Shown here piece by piece: positions 47,911 to 57,904 of a stretch of 64,000 bases of DNA; within the stretch, counting starts at the first letter, position 1; every line of letters starts with the position of its first letter. The notes beneath the pieces are model-generated. The model worked only from the letters and a program-made list of their open reading frames with translations, had not been told where the DNA came from and made no database searches. Source of the stretch: Brevundimonas sp. Root608 (lineage in GTDB: Bacteria; Pseudomonadota; Alphaproteobacteria; Caulobacterales; Caulobacteraceae); assembly GCF_001427825.1 (NCBI RefSeq), contig NZ_LMGT01000009.1:50283-114282 (forward strand), in the 5' to 3' direction. Position numbers and translations under genes: made by a program.

Positions 47911-47952
47911 GCGGGTCCGTAGCCGCAGGGCGAAGCCGGGTCCAGCCGCCGA

Positions 47953-48468
47953 TCAGCCGCCGAGGGCGGCGGCTATGGCGGCTCGCGCGACCTCGTCGTC
48001 CTGCGCCGAGGATGCGCCAGAGACGCCGATGGCTCCGACCACCCGGCCGTCGACCACGATCGGTACGCCGCCGGCGACGGGCACGATCCCGTCGATGGCC
48101 AGCAGGGCGATGCGCCCTGCGGCCAGCCGCTCCTCCGCCGAGGCGGAGGCGGTGCGGAACCGGGCCGCGGACCGGGCCTTGGCCTGGGCGACAGTGATCG
48201 AGCCGTACTGGACGTCGTCCATCCGCCCGAAGGCCACCAGCTCCCCCGATGGCTCGACCACGGCGATGGCCAGGCGGAAACCGCGGGCGCGGCCCGCCTC
48301 GACGGCGCGATCGATCAGCGCCTGCGCCGCCTCCAGCCCGATCGGCGCGCCATAGGGCGGAGCCGGAGCCGGAGCCGGAGCAGCGGCCGGCGCGGCCGTC
48401 GGCGGCGTCTGCCCCCACGCCGGAGCCGCGGTGGCCAGAACAGCCAGAACAAGGAGGAGACGTTTCAT
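47953..48468 (-). CDS. Secreted heme-binding-like (GlcG/HbpS, DUF336) protein
   Basis: A 171-residue exported protein: signal peptide LLLVLAVLATAAPAWGQ, an Ala/Pro-rich linker, then the GlcG/HbpS domain (AQALIDRAVEAGRARGFRLA, IAVVEPSGELVAFGRMDDVQ, GGVPIVVDGRVVGAIGVSGA, SSAQDDEVARAA). Family members bind heme or act in redox sensing; the ligand here is not known. Confidence 0.88.
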   Translation of the reverse strand: MKRLLLVLAVLATAAPAWGQTPPTAAPAAAPAPAPAPPYGAPIGLEAAQALIDRAVEAGRARGFRLAIAVVEPSGELVAFGRMDDVQYGSITVAQAKARSAARFRTASASAEERLAAGRIALLAIDGIVPVAGGVPIVVDGRVVGAIGVSGASSAQDDEVARAAIAAALGG

Positions 48469-48543
48469 GTCGGCGCTTTCGATCAGGTTCAGCCAAGCTT
48501 GGGGTCGATGCCCTCACATCTCCGCCGGAAGCACAAGGGCCGG

Positions 48544-49176
48544 TCAGACCCGCCGGAACAACAGCATCAGATTGTTCGCCGGCATCTCGACCCGCCGTGT
48601 CAGAGCCAGCCCTTCCACCTTCGCCGCCGCCGCAACCTCGTCCCGGTCTCTCAGTCCCCAAGCCGGATGGCGGGCTTTCAGGCTCTCGTCGAAGGCCGCG
48701 TTCGACGCCGCCAGCGGCATCTCCGGCTCGCGATACGGCCCGTACAGGACCAGCAGGCCGCCGACGGCCAGCCGGCTCCCGGCCAGCGCCATCAGCCCCT
48801 CCGTCGCCGCCCAGGGGCTGATGTGGATCATGTTTATGCAGACCACGACCCGCAGCGGTCCCTCCGGCCAGGTTGCGGGGTCCAGCACGTCCAGCGCCAG
48901 CGGCGCGCGCAGATTGGGCAGGCCCGCCCCCGCGGCCCAGGCCGCGATGCTGGCCCGGGCCTCGACCGACGGATCGCTGGGCGTCCAGTCCAGGCCGGGC
49001 AGGGCCCCGGCGAAGGCCACGGCGTGTTCGCCCGAACCCGCCGCGATCTCCAGCACCCGTCCCCGGGCCGGCAGATGGGCCCGCAGAATCTGCAGGATCG
49101 GCCCGGTGTTCCGCGCGACGGCGGGCGAGGCGAGGGCGCCGGAGGGAGTCGGGGAAACGGAGTCCATCGTCTGCAT
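48544..49176 (-). CDS. DUF938 SAM-dependent methyltransferase-like protein
   Basis: A 210-residue protein. Motif I of class I methyltransferases is RVLEIAAGSGEHAVAFAGAL, followed by LDWTPSDPSVEARASIAAWA and the family-specific VVVCINMIHISPWAATEGLM and LYGPYREPEMPLAASNAAFD. DUF938 proteins are uncharacterised. It is divergent from pckG, with 207 bp between the starts. Confidence 0.88.
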   Translation of the reverse strand: MQTMDSVSPTPSGALASPAVARNTGPILQILRAHLPARGRVLEIAAGSGEHAVAFAGALPGLDWTPSDPSVEARASIAAWAAGAGLPNLRAPLALDVLDPATWPEGPLRVVVCINMIHISPWAATEGLMALAGSRLAVGGLLVLYGPYREPEMPLAASNAAFDESLKARHPAWGLRDRDEVAAAAKVEGLALTRRVEMPANNLMLLFRRV

Positions 49177-49383
49177 GCCTGTCCGGATACTCCGCGCGGC
49201 CGCCCGCAGGGAACGGAAATATGCAGGGGCAGCCGGGCGTTCGGCCTGCGAGAGGTTGAAACGTGCATCGGTTGACGCGGCGTCCGCTTCGGTGTCATTC
49301 CGGCTGAAACATTGCGTGATGAGCCACGCAAGGGAAGAGCCACGGCGGCGTCAGATCGCCGGGCGACGTTCAGGAGAGTGCGC

Positions 49384-51228
49384 GTGACGGACACCATTCC
49401 CGGCCTGCATCCGGCCCCCACCAACCACGCCGGCCTGGTCGCCTGGGTCGGGCAGATCGCCGCCCTGACGAAGCCGGCGCGCGTCCACTGGTGCGACGGC
49501 TCGGAGGCCGAAAAGGCCGCCATCGTCGCCGACCTGATCGGCAAGGGCACGCTGCGCGAGCTCGACCAGACCAAACGCCCCGGCTGCTACTACGCCGCCT
49601 CGGACCCGAAGGACGTGGCCCGCGTCGAGAGCCGCACCTTCATCTGCTCGGCCAACCAGATCGACGCCGGCCCGACCAACAACTGGTCTGACCCGGTCGA
49701 GATGCGCGCGCGGCTCAACGGCCTGTTCGACGGCTGCATGGCCGGCCGGACGATGTACGTCGTGCCCTTCTCCATGGGCCCGCTGGGCTCGAAGATCAGC
49801 GCCCTCGGCGTCGAGATCACCGACAGCGGCTATGTCGCCGTGTCGATGGGCATCATGACCCGCATGGGCCAGCCGGCGCTGGACGTGCTGGGCGATGACG
49901 GCGTCTTCGTGCCCGCCGTCCACACCCTGGGCGCGCCCCTGGCGGAGGGTCAGGCCGACGTGCCGTGGCCCTGCAACGACGACAAGTGGATCGTCCACTA
50001 TCCCGAGACCCGCGAGATCTGGTCCTATGGCTCCGGCTATGGCGGCAACGCCCTGCTGGGCAAGAAATGCTACGCCCTGCGCATCGCCTCGGTCATGGCC
50101 CGCGACGAGGGCTGGCTGGCCGAGCACATGCTGATCCTCAAGCTGACCGATCCGAAGGGCCGCGCCAAATACGTCGCCGCCGCCTTCCCCTCGGCCTGCG
50201 GCAAGACCAACCTGGCCATGCTCCAGCCGACCATCCCCGGCTGGAAGGCCGAAACCATCGGCGACGACATCGCCTGGATGCGCTTCGGCGACGACGGCCG
50301 CCTGTACGCCGTGAACCCGGAGGCCGGGTTCTTCGGCGTCGCTCCCGGCACCAGCCGCAACACCAACGGCAACGCCCTGGCGACGATGGCGACCAACACC
50401 GTCTTCACCAACACCGCCCTGACCCATGACAACGACGTCTGGTGGGAAGGCCTGTCCAGGGAGGCGCCCGAGGGCCTGACGAACTGGAAAGGCGCCGCCC
50501 ATGACGCCGCGTCCGGCGAGCCGGCCGCGCATCCGAACGCGCGCTTCGCCGCCCCGGCCAGCCAGTGCCCGACCATCGCGCCGGAATGGGAAGATCCCCG
50601 GGGCGTGCCCATCGACGCCATCCTGTTCGGCGGCCGCCGCGCCTCGGCCGTGCCGCTGGTGACCGAGGCCTTCGACTGGGAGCACGGCGTCTTCATGGGC
50701 TCCTCGGTGGCCTCGGAAGGCACCGCCGCGGCCGAGAACGCCATCGGGACCCTGCGCCGCGATCCCTTCGCCATGCTGCCGTTCTGCGGCTACAACATGG
50801 GCGACTATTTCGCCCACTGGCTGTCGATGGCCGGGAAGACCGAGGCGGCGAACCTGCCGCGCCTCTACTTCGTCAACTGGTTCCGCAAGAACGAGGACGG
50901 CCAATTCGTCTGGCCGGGCTTCGGCGACAACGCCCGCGTCCTGAAGTGGATTTCGGAACGCCTGGACGGCGAGGCCGCGGCCGTCGATACGCCGGTCGGC
51001 CGTGTGCCGACGCGCGAGGCGCTGGATCTGACGGGCCTGACGCTTTCGGACGCCGACCTGTCGATCCTGCTCGACGTCGATGCCGAGGTCTGGGCCGAGG
51101 AGGCCTCGCTGATCCCGGATTTCTACGCCCAGTTCGGCGACCGCCTGCCGCAGGCCCTGTGGGACCAGCACGAGGCTCTCACCGCTCGCATTGACGCGAA
51201 CCGCGCCGCCGCGATTGCTGCGGAGTAG
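49384..51228 (+). CDS. pckG: Phosphoenolpyruvate carboxykinase (GTP)
   Basis: Converts oxaloacetate and GTP to PEP, CO2 and GDP in gluconeogenesis. The 614-residue protein shows [20 protein letters not shown], the nucleotide-binding P-loop [20 protein letters not shown] with a reactive Cys, [16 protein letters not shown] and [20 protein letters not shown]. The GTG start at 49384 is supported by GGAG 9 nt upstream; 24 more in-frame codons upstream to 49312 show no conservation. A TTGACG at 49272-49277 may belong to its promoter, but no good -10 was found. Confidence 0.95.
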   Translation: MTDTIPGLHPAPTNHAGLVAWVGQIAALTKPARVHWCDGSEAEKAAIVADLIGKGTLRELDQTKRPGCYYAASDPKDVARVESRTFICSANQIDAGPTNNWSDPVEMRARLNGLFDGCMAGRTMYVVPFSMGPLGSKISALGVEITDSGYVAVSMGIMTRMGQPALDVLGDDGVFVPAVHTLGAPLAEGQADVPWPCNDDKWIVHYPETREIWSYGSGYGGNALLGKKCYALRIASVMARDEGWLAEHMLILKLTDPKGRAKYVAAAFPSACGKTNLAMLQPTIPGWKAETIGDDIAWMRFGDDGRLYAVNPEAGFFGVAPGTSRNTNGNALATMATNTVFTNTALTHDNDVWWEGLSREAPEGLTNWKGAAHDAASGEPAAHPNARFAAPASQCPTIAPEWEDPRGVPIDAILFGGRRASAVPLVTEAFDWEHGVFMGSSVASEGTAAAENAIGTLRRDPFAMLPFCGYNMGDYFAHWLSMAGKTEAANLPRLYFVNWFRKNEDGQFVWPGFGDNARVLKWISERLDGEAAAVDTPVGRVPTREALDLTGLTLSDADLSILLDVDAEVWAEEASLIPDFYAQFGDRLPQALWDQHEALTARIDANRAAAIAAE

Positions 51229-51266
51229 GCTTGCATTCCAGTCGCGGGGGGTCGATCTGGTCGCCC

Positions 51267-52277
51267 GTGACTTCTTCCCCGGATGTAATCGTCATCGGCG
51301 CCGGCGTGCTCGGCCTGTGTTCGGCCGCCGAGCTGGGCGCGCGGGGGCATGCCGTCACCGTCATCGACCCCGGCGGCCCCAATGCCAGCTCCGCCGCCGC
51401 CGGCATGATCGCCCCGGCGCTGGAAAGCCTGTCTGACGACTCCACGCCCGAGCGGGCCGCCTTGCTGAAGCGCGCCCGCGACCGGTGGCCGGGCTTCGCC
51501 GAGACCTTTGGCCTGACCCTGCATCGCGACGGCGTCGACTGGCGCGGTCCCGACATCCCCGCAGCCCTCACGCGCCTGGCCGCCATGGGCTTCGCCGCCA
51601 GCCGCAGCCCCGCGGGACTGACCTCGCCCGAGGACTGGCGCGTCGAGGTGGCGACCGCCCTCAAGGCGCTCGCCCGCGCCCCCGGCGTCACCGTCATTCG
51701 CTCTTCCGTGGCGCGCCTGTCCGCCGATGCGCGTCGCTGGAGGGTCGAGGCCGAGGACGGGCGGACATGGTTCGCGCCGACGGTCGTGCTCGCCACGGGC
51801 GTCGCGGCCCCGCTTCCGGGCTTGCCCGAGCGGGCCGCCGCCGCCGTCGCCGCCGTCGAACCCTTTCGCGGCCAACTGACGCCGGTTTCCGCTCCCCCGC
51901 CGCCGCGGACGCTGCGGACTCCCGACCTCTATATCGTCCCCGCCGCCGGGGGCGTGGTCATCGGGGCCACCATGGAGCGGGGGCGCCGGGATATCGAACC
52001 GGACCTGGCCGAGTCGGCGCGCCGCGTGACGGCAGGCCTGGCCCTGCTTGGCGCCGCAGGCGAGGCCGGGTCGCCACGGGTGGGGGTCCGGGGCGCTTCG
52101 CCGGACGGCCTGCCGCTGGCCGGTTCCGCCGGCGAGCCAGGCCTCCACCTGGCCCTGGCCCCGTTCCGCAACGGCTGGCTGCTGGGGCCGCTGGTCGCCC
52201 AGGTCGTCGCCGACGGGGTCGAGGGCAGGGCGCCCGTGGCGGACGCCGCCGCCCTCGACCCGCTCAGGTTCGCCTGA
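51267..52277 (+). CDS. FAD-dependent oxidoreductase (DAO/ThiO-like)
   Basis: A 336-residue flavoprotein of the D-amino-acid-oxidase fold. The N-terminal dinucleotide motif is VIVIGAGVLGLCSAAELGAR, followed by HAVTVIDPGGPNASSAAAGM, VVLATGVAAPLPGLPERA and near the end GVRGASPDGLPLAGSAGEPG, LHLALAPFRNGWLLGP. It could be a glycine oxidase for thiamine synthesis, but no thi genes are nearby. GTG at 51267 gives a standard N-terminus; TTG at 51231 is an alternative. Confidence 0.85.
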   Translation: MTSSPDVIVIGAGVLGLCSAAELGARGHAVTVIDPGGPNASSAAAGMIAPALESLSDDSTPERAALLKRARDRWPGFAETFGLTLHRDGVDWRGPDIPAALTRLAAMGFAASRSPAGLTSPEDWRVEVATALKALARAPGVTVIRSSVARLSADARRWRVEAEDGRTWFAPTVVLATGVAAPLPGLPERAAAAVAAVEPFRGQLTPVSAPPPPRTLRTPDLYIVPAAGGVVIGATMERGRRDIEPDLAESARRVTAGLALLGAAGEAGSPRVGVRGASPDGLPLAGSAGEPGLHLALAPFRNGWLLGPLVAQVVADGVEGRAPVADAAALDPLRFA

Positions 52278-53003
52278 TCAGTCTTCCGGCAGGGTGAAGC
52301 GCAGGTTGATGCTGACCCGCGACCCCTCCGCCGCGCCGTCCACGGTGCGCGGGTTGACCCGGAAATGGCGCGACAGGCTCCGCGCCGCGCCACCGAACCC
52401 GTAGCCGGGCGTCTCACGCGTGACGCTGCAGTCCGTCACCGCTCCCGTGGGCAGGACCAGACAGTTCAGCGAGGCCGAGCCTTCGACCTCCGCCTGGAGC
52501 GCCCGCTTCGGATAGGCTTCCATCATCTGGGCGGCGGACGGCTGGCGCGACCAGCTGGGGTTCCGGATCAACGGCGCGGGCGTGTCCACCGGTTCGGCGG
52601 AAGGGCTGTCAGGCACGACAATGTCGACGGGCCTGTCCATCGTGAACACTGTCGTATCGCCGACTGGCTTGTCGGTTGAGGCCGTCGGCAGGGTCTCGAC
52701 CGGCGTCGTGGGAATCGGTGTGTCGTTGACGTTGGGGTTCGGCGCCGGAGGGGTCTTCGCCTCGACCGGCTTCGGAGGAGGAGGCGACCGCCGGAAGATC
52801 ACTTCGATGGGCTTTCTCTCAGTCGGGACGGCCACGGCCGGCATCTCGAACCGCTGATAGTAGAGGGCGACTCCCAATCCGGCGTGAGCCGCCACCACGA
52901 TCCCCGTTGCGATCCAGGTCGCGCGGGAAAACCGGGGTCGTCTGCGTTCGTTGAAATCGAGCGGATGCACCAGTCCGGGTCCGCCAGCGGTCGTCATCAT
53001 CAT
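52278..53003 (-). CDS. TonB energy transducer
   Basis: A 241-residue protein with an N-terminal cytoplasmic part (LDFNERRRPRFSRATWIATG), one membrane anchor (IVVAAHAGLGVALYYQRFE), a Pro-rich periplasmic spacer (RRSPPPPKPVEAKTPPAPNP) and a C-terminal TonB domain (SRQPSAAQMMEAYPKRALQA, VEGSASLNCLVLPTGAVTDC). The start at 53003 is backed by GGGAG at suitable distance; three consecutive ATG codons open the frame. Its stop abuts the FAD oxidase stop on the other strand. No ExbBD genes are nearby. Confidence 0.88.
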   Translation of the reverse strand: MMMTTAGGPGLVHPLDFNERRRPRFSRATWIATGIVVAAHAGLGVALYYQRFEMPAVAVPTERKPIEVIFRRSPPPPKPVEAKTPPAPNPNVNDTPIPTTPVETLPTASTDKPVGDTTVFTMDRPVDIVVPDSPSAEPVDTPAPLIRNPSWSRQPSAAQMMEAYPKRALQAEVEGSASLNCLVLPTGAVTDCSVTRETPGYGFGGAARSLSRHFRVNPRTVDGAAEGSRVSINLRFTLPED

Positions 53004-53199
53004 GGCCGTCACTCCCTGTCTCTCGCCGTCCCCACAGCGTCCCACGGGGAAGTTGAGCGCTGGTCTTGCGGCAAGTTTTGGACGAGCGTGGCCATGGAAA
53101 CGCCACCGGACCGCGCACCACCGGCCAGGGTTAAGGGACTGTGGACGTTAATCCTGGCGTTAGGATTTGATTAACCACGGTCCCCCAGCCTCGTGACTC

Positions 53200-53997
53200 A
53201 TGAACATCGGAGCGATTCCTTCCTCTGGCGGAGTCGAGGCGGCCATCCGGCGCGCCTCGAACGCCACTGGCGTGGACGCCGATTTCCTGGTCCGGACGGC
53301 CCGCCGCGAAAGCGCGATGAACCCGTCGGCCAAGGCCCGGACGTCATCGGCCGCCGGCCTGTTCCAGTTCATCGAACAGACCTGGCTGGGTACGGTGAAG
53401 GCGCACGGCGCCAAGCACGGCTACGGCCAGTACGCCGACCTGATCTATCGTGGCGGCGACGGCCGCTGGCGCGTCGAGGGCTCGGCCCGCAACGTGGTGC
53501 TGGACCTTCGCTTCGATCCCCAGGCAGCCTCGACCATGGCGGCCGAGCTGACCGCCTCCAACGCCGCCTATCTTCGCGGCCGGTCGGGCCGTGAGCCGGG
53601 GGCCGGGGACCTCTACGCCGCTCACTTTCTCGGACCGGCGGGCGCCGCCCAGCTGATGGACGCCATGGACCGGCGGCCTGGAAGTCCCGCGGCGGCCATC
53701 TTCCCCGAGGCCGCGTCGGCCAACCGGTCGATCTTCTATCGCGACGGCCGGCCGGCGACGGTGGCCGAGGTTCACGCCAATCTGCAGCGCAGCGCCGGCG
53801 ACGGGGCGCCGGCGGCCGCTTCCGGTTCCGGTCAGACGGCCCCCGATCTGACCGAGCGGGACCAGATGCTCGCCGCTCGTCTGGATCGGCTCAAACAGGA
53901 TCAGAGCCTGCTGGCCTTGCTGCTGGGACAGGACGGCGAGGGCAAGAACGGCGGTTTCGGCGGCGCTTTCGGGCCGGAGGCGGAGACGCGCATCTGA
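53200..53997 (+). CDS. SLT-domain lytic transglycosylase-like protein
   Basis: A 265-residue protein whose residues about 10-150 form a transglycosylase SLT domain: IRRASNATGVDADFLVRTAR, RESAMNPSAKARTSSAAGLF with the catalytic Glu in RRES, and QFIEQTWLGTVKAHG. No signal peptide is seen, which is usual for flagellum-associated cytosolic-start enzymes of Caulobacterales exported by other routes. A C-terminal helical part (MLAARLDRLKQDQSLLALLL) ends in a Gly-rich tail. It may open the wall for a surface structure; this is inferred from the family. Confidence 0.82.
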   Translation: MNIGAIPSSGGVEAAIRRASNATGVDADFLVRTARRESAMNPSAKARTSSAAGLFQFIEQTWLGTVKAHGAKHGYGQYADLIYRGGDGRWRVEGSARNVVLDLRFDPQAASTMAAELTASNAAYLRGRSGREPGAGDLYAAHFLGPAGAAQLMDAMDRRPGSPAAAIFPEAASANRSIFYRDGRPATVAEVHANLQRSAGDGAPAAASGSGQTAPDLTERDQMLAARLDRLKQDQSLLALLLGQDGEGKNGGFGGAFGPEAETRI

Positions 53998-54072
53998 TCG
54001 CGAATCCGGTGATGGTAAACCGCCCGTTAGGGATGACGGGTTGATGTTGCCCGGCAACTGCCTGGATCGCCC

Positions 54073-55215
54073 ATGACCGCCTATCGCGCCCGTCTGACCG
54101 AAATCGACATCCATCGCCTGATCAAGGCGACCGATGAGGACGAGCGCGCGGCTGCGGCCCACAAGCTGTGCCGCAGCATGGACAAGGCCCCCCTCGGCGA
54201 GGACGACCGGGCGGCGGCGCAGAAGATCCTGCGCATGCTGTCCCAGGACGCGGCCGAACTGGTCCGCCGGGCCATGGCGGTGACGCTGAAGGCCTCGGAC
54301 CTGATTCCCCGCGATGTGGCGCGGCGCATGGCGGCCGACGTGGACAGCGTGGCCCTGCCGATGATCAATTTTTCGCCCGTCTTCACCGACGAGGACCTGA
54401 TCGAGATCGTACGGGCCGGGTCGGCCGTCCGGCAGGTGGCTGTCGCCAGCCGTCCGAAGGTCGGCCGGGACGTGGCCGGGGCGGTGGCTGAAGTGGGCTG
54501 CGAACAGGCCGTGCGGGCACTGGCGGCGAACGACAACGCCGATGTGGCCGAAGCCGCCCTGGGGCGCTGCATCGACCGGTTTGGGGCCTCGCCCGAGATC
54601 GTGGCGGCCATCGCCTGGCGTCAGGTGCTGCCGTTGACGGTGACCGAGCGACTGGTCGAGCTGGCCTCCGACGCGGTGCGGGAACACCTGGTCACCCGCC
54701 ATGCCGTCGCGCCGGAGACGGCGATCCGCCTTTCCGCCTTCGCGCGTGAGCGGGCCACGGTCGATCTGGTCGATCAGGCGGCGAGCCATGCGGACCTGCC
54801 GCTGTTCGTGGCCAGTCTGAACGCCCGCCGCACCCTGACCCCGTCGCTGCTGCTTCGCGCGCTGGCCCGGGGGCAGATGACCCTGTTCGAGCACGGCGTG
54901 GCCGAACTCGCCGGAACCCCGCTGGCTCGCGCATCGCTGATGATCCATGACGCCGGCCCGCTCGGTCTCAAGGCCGTCTATGATCGCGCAGGCCTGCCGC
55001 CGCGTCTGTTTCAGGCTTTCCGCGCCGGGGTCGACACCTGGCGCCAGCTTCAGGCCGAGGGGGTGGATACGTCGGGCGACGACTTCCGTCACCGGATGCT
55101 GGAACGGTTCCTGACCCAGCGGCCGAACGCGCCGCGAGAGGATCTGGCCTATCTGATGGAGCGGCTGGACCACGATCCGCTGCCCGCCAAGGCCCGGCTC
55201 ACCGCCGCCGCCTGA
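54073..55215 (+). CDS. DUF2336 protein, copy 1
   Basis: A 380-residue all-helical protein of the DUF2336 family, abundant in Caulobacterales and probably of HEAT-like repeats: IKATDEDERAAAAHKLCRSM, DAAELVRRAMAVTLKASDLI, EDLIEIVRAGSAVRQVAVAS, then RPKVGRDVAGAVAEVGCEQA and similar units. The function is unknown. A second DUF2336 gene lies at 56624-57769. It is followed by a hairpin and is convergent with the Hpt gene. Confidence 0.85.
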   Translation: MTAYRARLTEIDIHRLIKATDEDERAAAAHKLCRSMDKAPLGEDDRAAAQKILRMLSQDAAELVRRAMAVTLKASDLIPRDVARRMAADVDSVALPMINFSPVFTDEDLIEIVRAGSAVRQVAVASRPKVGRDVAGAVAEVGCEQAVRALAANDNADVAEAALGRCIDRFGASPEIVAAIAWRQVLPLTVTERLVELASDAVREHLVTRHAVAPETAIRLSAFARERATVDLVDQAASHADLPLFVASLNARRTLTPSLLLRALARGQMTLFEHGVAELAGTPLARASLMIHDAGPLGLKAVYDRAGLPPRLFQAFRAGVDTWRQLQAEGVDTSGDDFRHRMLERFLTQRPNAPREDLAYLMERLDHDPLPAKARLTAAA

Positions 55216-55221
55216 CGGCAG

Positions 55222-55246
55222 AACGCCCGCCGGTCAGGCGGGCGTT
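55222..55246. terminator. Bidirectional terminator hairpin
   Basis: A perfect 10-bp stem (55222-55231 with 55237-55246) with a 5-nt loop, 6 bp after the DUF2336 stop and 22 bp before the stop of the convergent Hpt gene. Confidence 0.7.
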
Positions 55247-55268
55247 GACTTCGGCCGGAACGGGCCGG

Positions 55269-55745
55269 TCAGCCCAGGTGTTCGGCGACGCGGGCTTCGA
55301 GGGTTTCGGCCAGGACCCGGCCGACCGGGTGGTCGTCGGTCTGGATCTGGTCGCGCACGACAGCCTTGATGGCGTCGATGTGGGCGTCAAGGATGACGAC
55401 CGGGGCGGCCATGCGTTTGACCGGGTCGTCCATCATCCGGCAAAGCGAGCCCGCCAGACGGGTCACCAGCGGATACTGATAGGTCGTGCCAAGGCCCTTC
55501 AGGTCGTGGGCGCGGAAATACAGCGCCTCGGCGGTCTGGGGGTTGTAGCCTTCACGGCGGATGTCGGCCTGGGCGCTGTCCAGCTTGACGATCTCGTCCT
55601 GCAGCCACTGGCCGAACTGGGACGACATGGCCTTGAGAGCGGCTTCCGCCTTGGCGATGGCCCCGGCGTCGATTCCGCCAAAGGCTCCGCCGACCTTCAT
55701 GCGAAGGGTGTTCGGCGGACGAATGACCTGGGCCGGGTTGCTCAC
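55269..55745 (-). CDS. Histidine phosphotransfer (Hpt) domain protein
   Basis: A 158-residue protein with a C-terminal four-helix Hpt module. The phosphorylated His is in YFRAHDLKGLGTTYQYPLVT, matching the HxxKG signature, and RLAGSLCRMMDDPVKR follows. It could pass phosphate between a hybrid kinase and a response regulator, neither of which is in the window. The GTG start at 55745 is supported by AGGAG 7 nt upstream; the frame stays open to 55805. It is transcribed after nadK on the same strand. Confidence 0.85.
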   Translation of the reverse strand: MSNPAQVIRPPNTLRMKVGGAFGGIDAGAIAKAEAALKAMSSQFGQWLQDEIVKLDSAQADIRREGYNPQTAEALYFRAHDLKGLGTTYQYPLVTRLAGSLCRMMDDPVKRMAAPVVILDAHIDAIKAVVRDQIQTDDHPVGRVLAETLEARVAEHLG

Positions 55746-55809
55746 GGCGGACTCCTGAAGTGGATTGGCGGCAGTCTGGGCCTCTGTCCCTAAAAAACCG
55801 TGCACGGCC

Positions 55810-56592
55810 TCAGGAGGCGAATTGTTCGGCCAGCACCCGCTCCTCGAACGATCGTCCGGCGTCGAACAACATGGTCAGGGCGATATCGCGGCGTTCCCGG
55901 ACCTCGACGCGCGCGACGCGGCGGACCTCGAAACTGTCGGCGGTGGCGCTGACCGGCCTCTTGTCCGCCTCCAGCACCTCGAAACAGACCTTGGCCTGAT
56001 GCGGGAGCAGGGCCCCCCGCCACCGACGCGGGCGGAAGGCGCTGATGGGAGTCAGGGCCAGCACCCGCGAATCCAGCGGGATAATCGGGCCGTGCGCCGA
56101 AAGGTTATAGGCCGTCGATCCGGCCGCCGTGGACAGCAGGCAGCCGTCGCAGGACAGCTCCTCCAGGCGCACGCGACCGTCGACGCTGATGCGCAGCTTG
56201 GCGCTCTGACGGGTCTGTCGAAGCAGGGAAACCTCGTTGATGGCCAGCCCGCTGTGGACCTGGCCGGCTTCGGTCCAGGCGTCCATTTGCAGGGGGTGGA
56301 TCACCGCCCGCCCGGCGCCCGCCAGTCGTTCCCGCAGCCCTTCCTCGCCATAGTCGTTCATCAGGAAACCGACGGATCCCCGGTTCATCCCGAACACGGG
56401 GATGCGCCGGTCCATGACCGTATGCAGGGTTTCCAGCATGAAGCCGTCGCCGCCCAGGGCGACGATGACCTCGGCCTGGTCGGGCTCGACGGAGCCATAG
56501 AGGGACGCCAGCCGTTCCCGGGCGGCCTGCGCCTCGGGTCGGTCCGAGGCCACGAAGGCCAGGCGCAGGTCCGGATCGGGGAGTTCGCTCAC
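55810..56592 (-). CDS. nadK: NAD kinase
   Basis: Phosphorylates NAD to NADP. The 260-residue protein has the motif [20 protein letters not shown] (GGDG), [34 protein letters not shown] and [40 protein letters not shown] at 56592 is preferred because it gives the usual short N-terminus; a TTG at 56604 is also possible. It lies between the Hpt gene and the second DUF2336 gene, all on the minus strand. Confidence 0.95.
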   Translation of the reverse strand: MSELPDPDLRLAFVASDRPEAQAARERLASLYGSVEPDQAEVIVALGGDGFMLETLHTVMDRRIPVFGMNRGSVGFLMNDYGEEGLRERLAGAGRAVIHPLQMDAWTEAGQVHSGLAINEVSLLRQTRQSAKLRISVDGRVRLEELSCDGCLLSTAAGSTAYNLSAHGPIIPLDSRVLALTPISAFRPRRWRGALLPHQAKVCFEVLEADKRPVSATADSFEVRRVARVEVRERRDIALTMLFDAGRSFEERVLAEQFAS

Positions 56593-56623
56593 CCGCCCAC
56601 GCAAGCCGAGCCGGCCGGCGAAG

Positions 56624-57769
56624 TCAAACGGCGGCTTTGAGTGCGCGGTGACTATCGGCGACCAGCACGCGGAACGCGCGTGCCGCGGAGTTGGCGGACA
56701 GGGCGCCGCGCAGCCAGACCGCGTCGCCCCTGTCGCCCGGCAGGGACTGGTTGAGCTTGCGCAACTCGGCCAGCAGGGTCGGGAACACGGCGCGGTCGAT
56801 GCCGACGGCCGCGCATGCGTAGTAGAGGGCTTCCGGCGTCGGGGCGATCAGCGCCCCGCGGATATCCCCGGCCGCGAAACCGCCCAGGGCGGCCAGGCCA
56901 TGGACGAACAGGCTCAAACGCTTCTCGCGGACGGCGCGGATGAGGAAGCCGGCCCGCAACTGTCCCGCGGACTGCAATTTGTCGATCAGCCGCCGTTCCA
57001 TCTCGTCCCGGTCGGGATCGTCCTGCGGGAGGACGTCGTCCGCGCGCGCGTGGCGGATCACGCCTTCGACAGCGTCGTAGACCGCGGCGCCCAGCGCCTT
57101 TTCATCGACATTGAAGCGGGCGGAGATCGACTGCCGCAGCGCCGTGCCGACCCAATGGTACATCTGCTCCGCCAGCTCCTCGGTCAGGCGCGGATGGCGC
57201 GTCAGCGGCGCCCGGAGGGCGGCGATACGGCGCGAATGGTCGACCAGCCGGCGAATGCCGTCGGCGCTCAGCTCGGCCGTCCGGTTGGTGGCCAAGGCGG
57301 TCAGCACCGCCGGCTCGCCGCGCTCGATCACCGCGTCCGCGACCCGCCCGCTGATCTGCGGACGGCGCGCGATCGCGATCTTGTGCTCCAGCGACGACTC
57401 GATCATCACGCGCAGCAGGTCGTCGTCCTGCAGAATGGGACTTGCCGCGAGAATGGGGCGGGCGATTTCTATCTCGTCCAGCGCGAGGACGTTCACCAGC
57501 GCCGCGGGCGCCCAGTCGGCATGCGCCAGCTTCTCGGACAGGACCTTGCGCACCTCCCGCTCGGCCTGGCGAGCGAGGGTCAGGAAGATTTCACCCAGAA
57601 CGGGCGAGAGTTCGCCCGAGGGCGGACTGGCGTCGCACAGGGCCACGACGCCCAGCAGAAGTCGTTGCCGCGCATCCGGAGTGCTGTTGCGAGCCAGGTT
57701 CAGTAGCTCGCTGGCCCGAGGAAGGGCGGCCTCGGAGCGGACGGGGGGGACCAGTTGAACGAGGACCAC
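56624..57769 (-). CDS. DUF2336 protein, copy 2
   Basis: A 381-residue helical repeat protein of the same family as 54073-55215: [80 protein letters not shown], then [14 protein letters not shown]. It starts with GTG. It heads a minus-strand run with nadK (31 bp gap) and the Hpt gene, so the three may be co-transcribed. Function unknown. Confidence 0.85.
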   Translation of the reverse strand: MVLVQLVPPVRSEAALPRASELLNLARNSTPDARQRLLLGVVALCDASPPSGELSPVLGEIFLTLARQAEREVRKVLSEKLAHADWAPAALVNVLALDEIEIARPILAASPILQDDDLLRVMIESSLEHKIAIARRPQISGRVADAVIERGEPAVLTALATNRTAELSADGIRRLVDHSRRIAALRAPLTRHPRLTEELAEQMYHWVGTALRQSISARFNVDEKALGAAVYDAVEGVIRHARADDVLPQDDPDRDEMERRLIDKLQSAGQLRAGFLIRAVREKRLSLFVHGLAALGGFAAGDIRGALIAPTPEALYYACAAVGIDRAVFPTLLAELRKLNQSLPGDRGDAVWLRGALSANSAARAFRVLVADSHRALKAAV

Positions 57770-57904
57770 GGACGTCTCCGATGAACCGACGGGATTCGAC
57801 GTGACCCATCCTGGGACGACGGGGCTAAGAGGCGGTTAACGGAAGCTGAATCTTGACGTCGGCGTCGCCCGGCGCGAGCGTGCGCCACCACAGGGAAAGC
57901 GATC

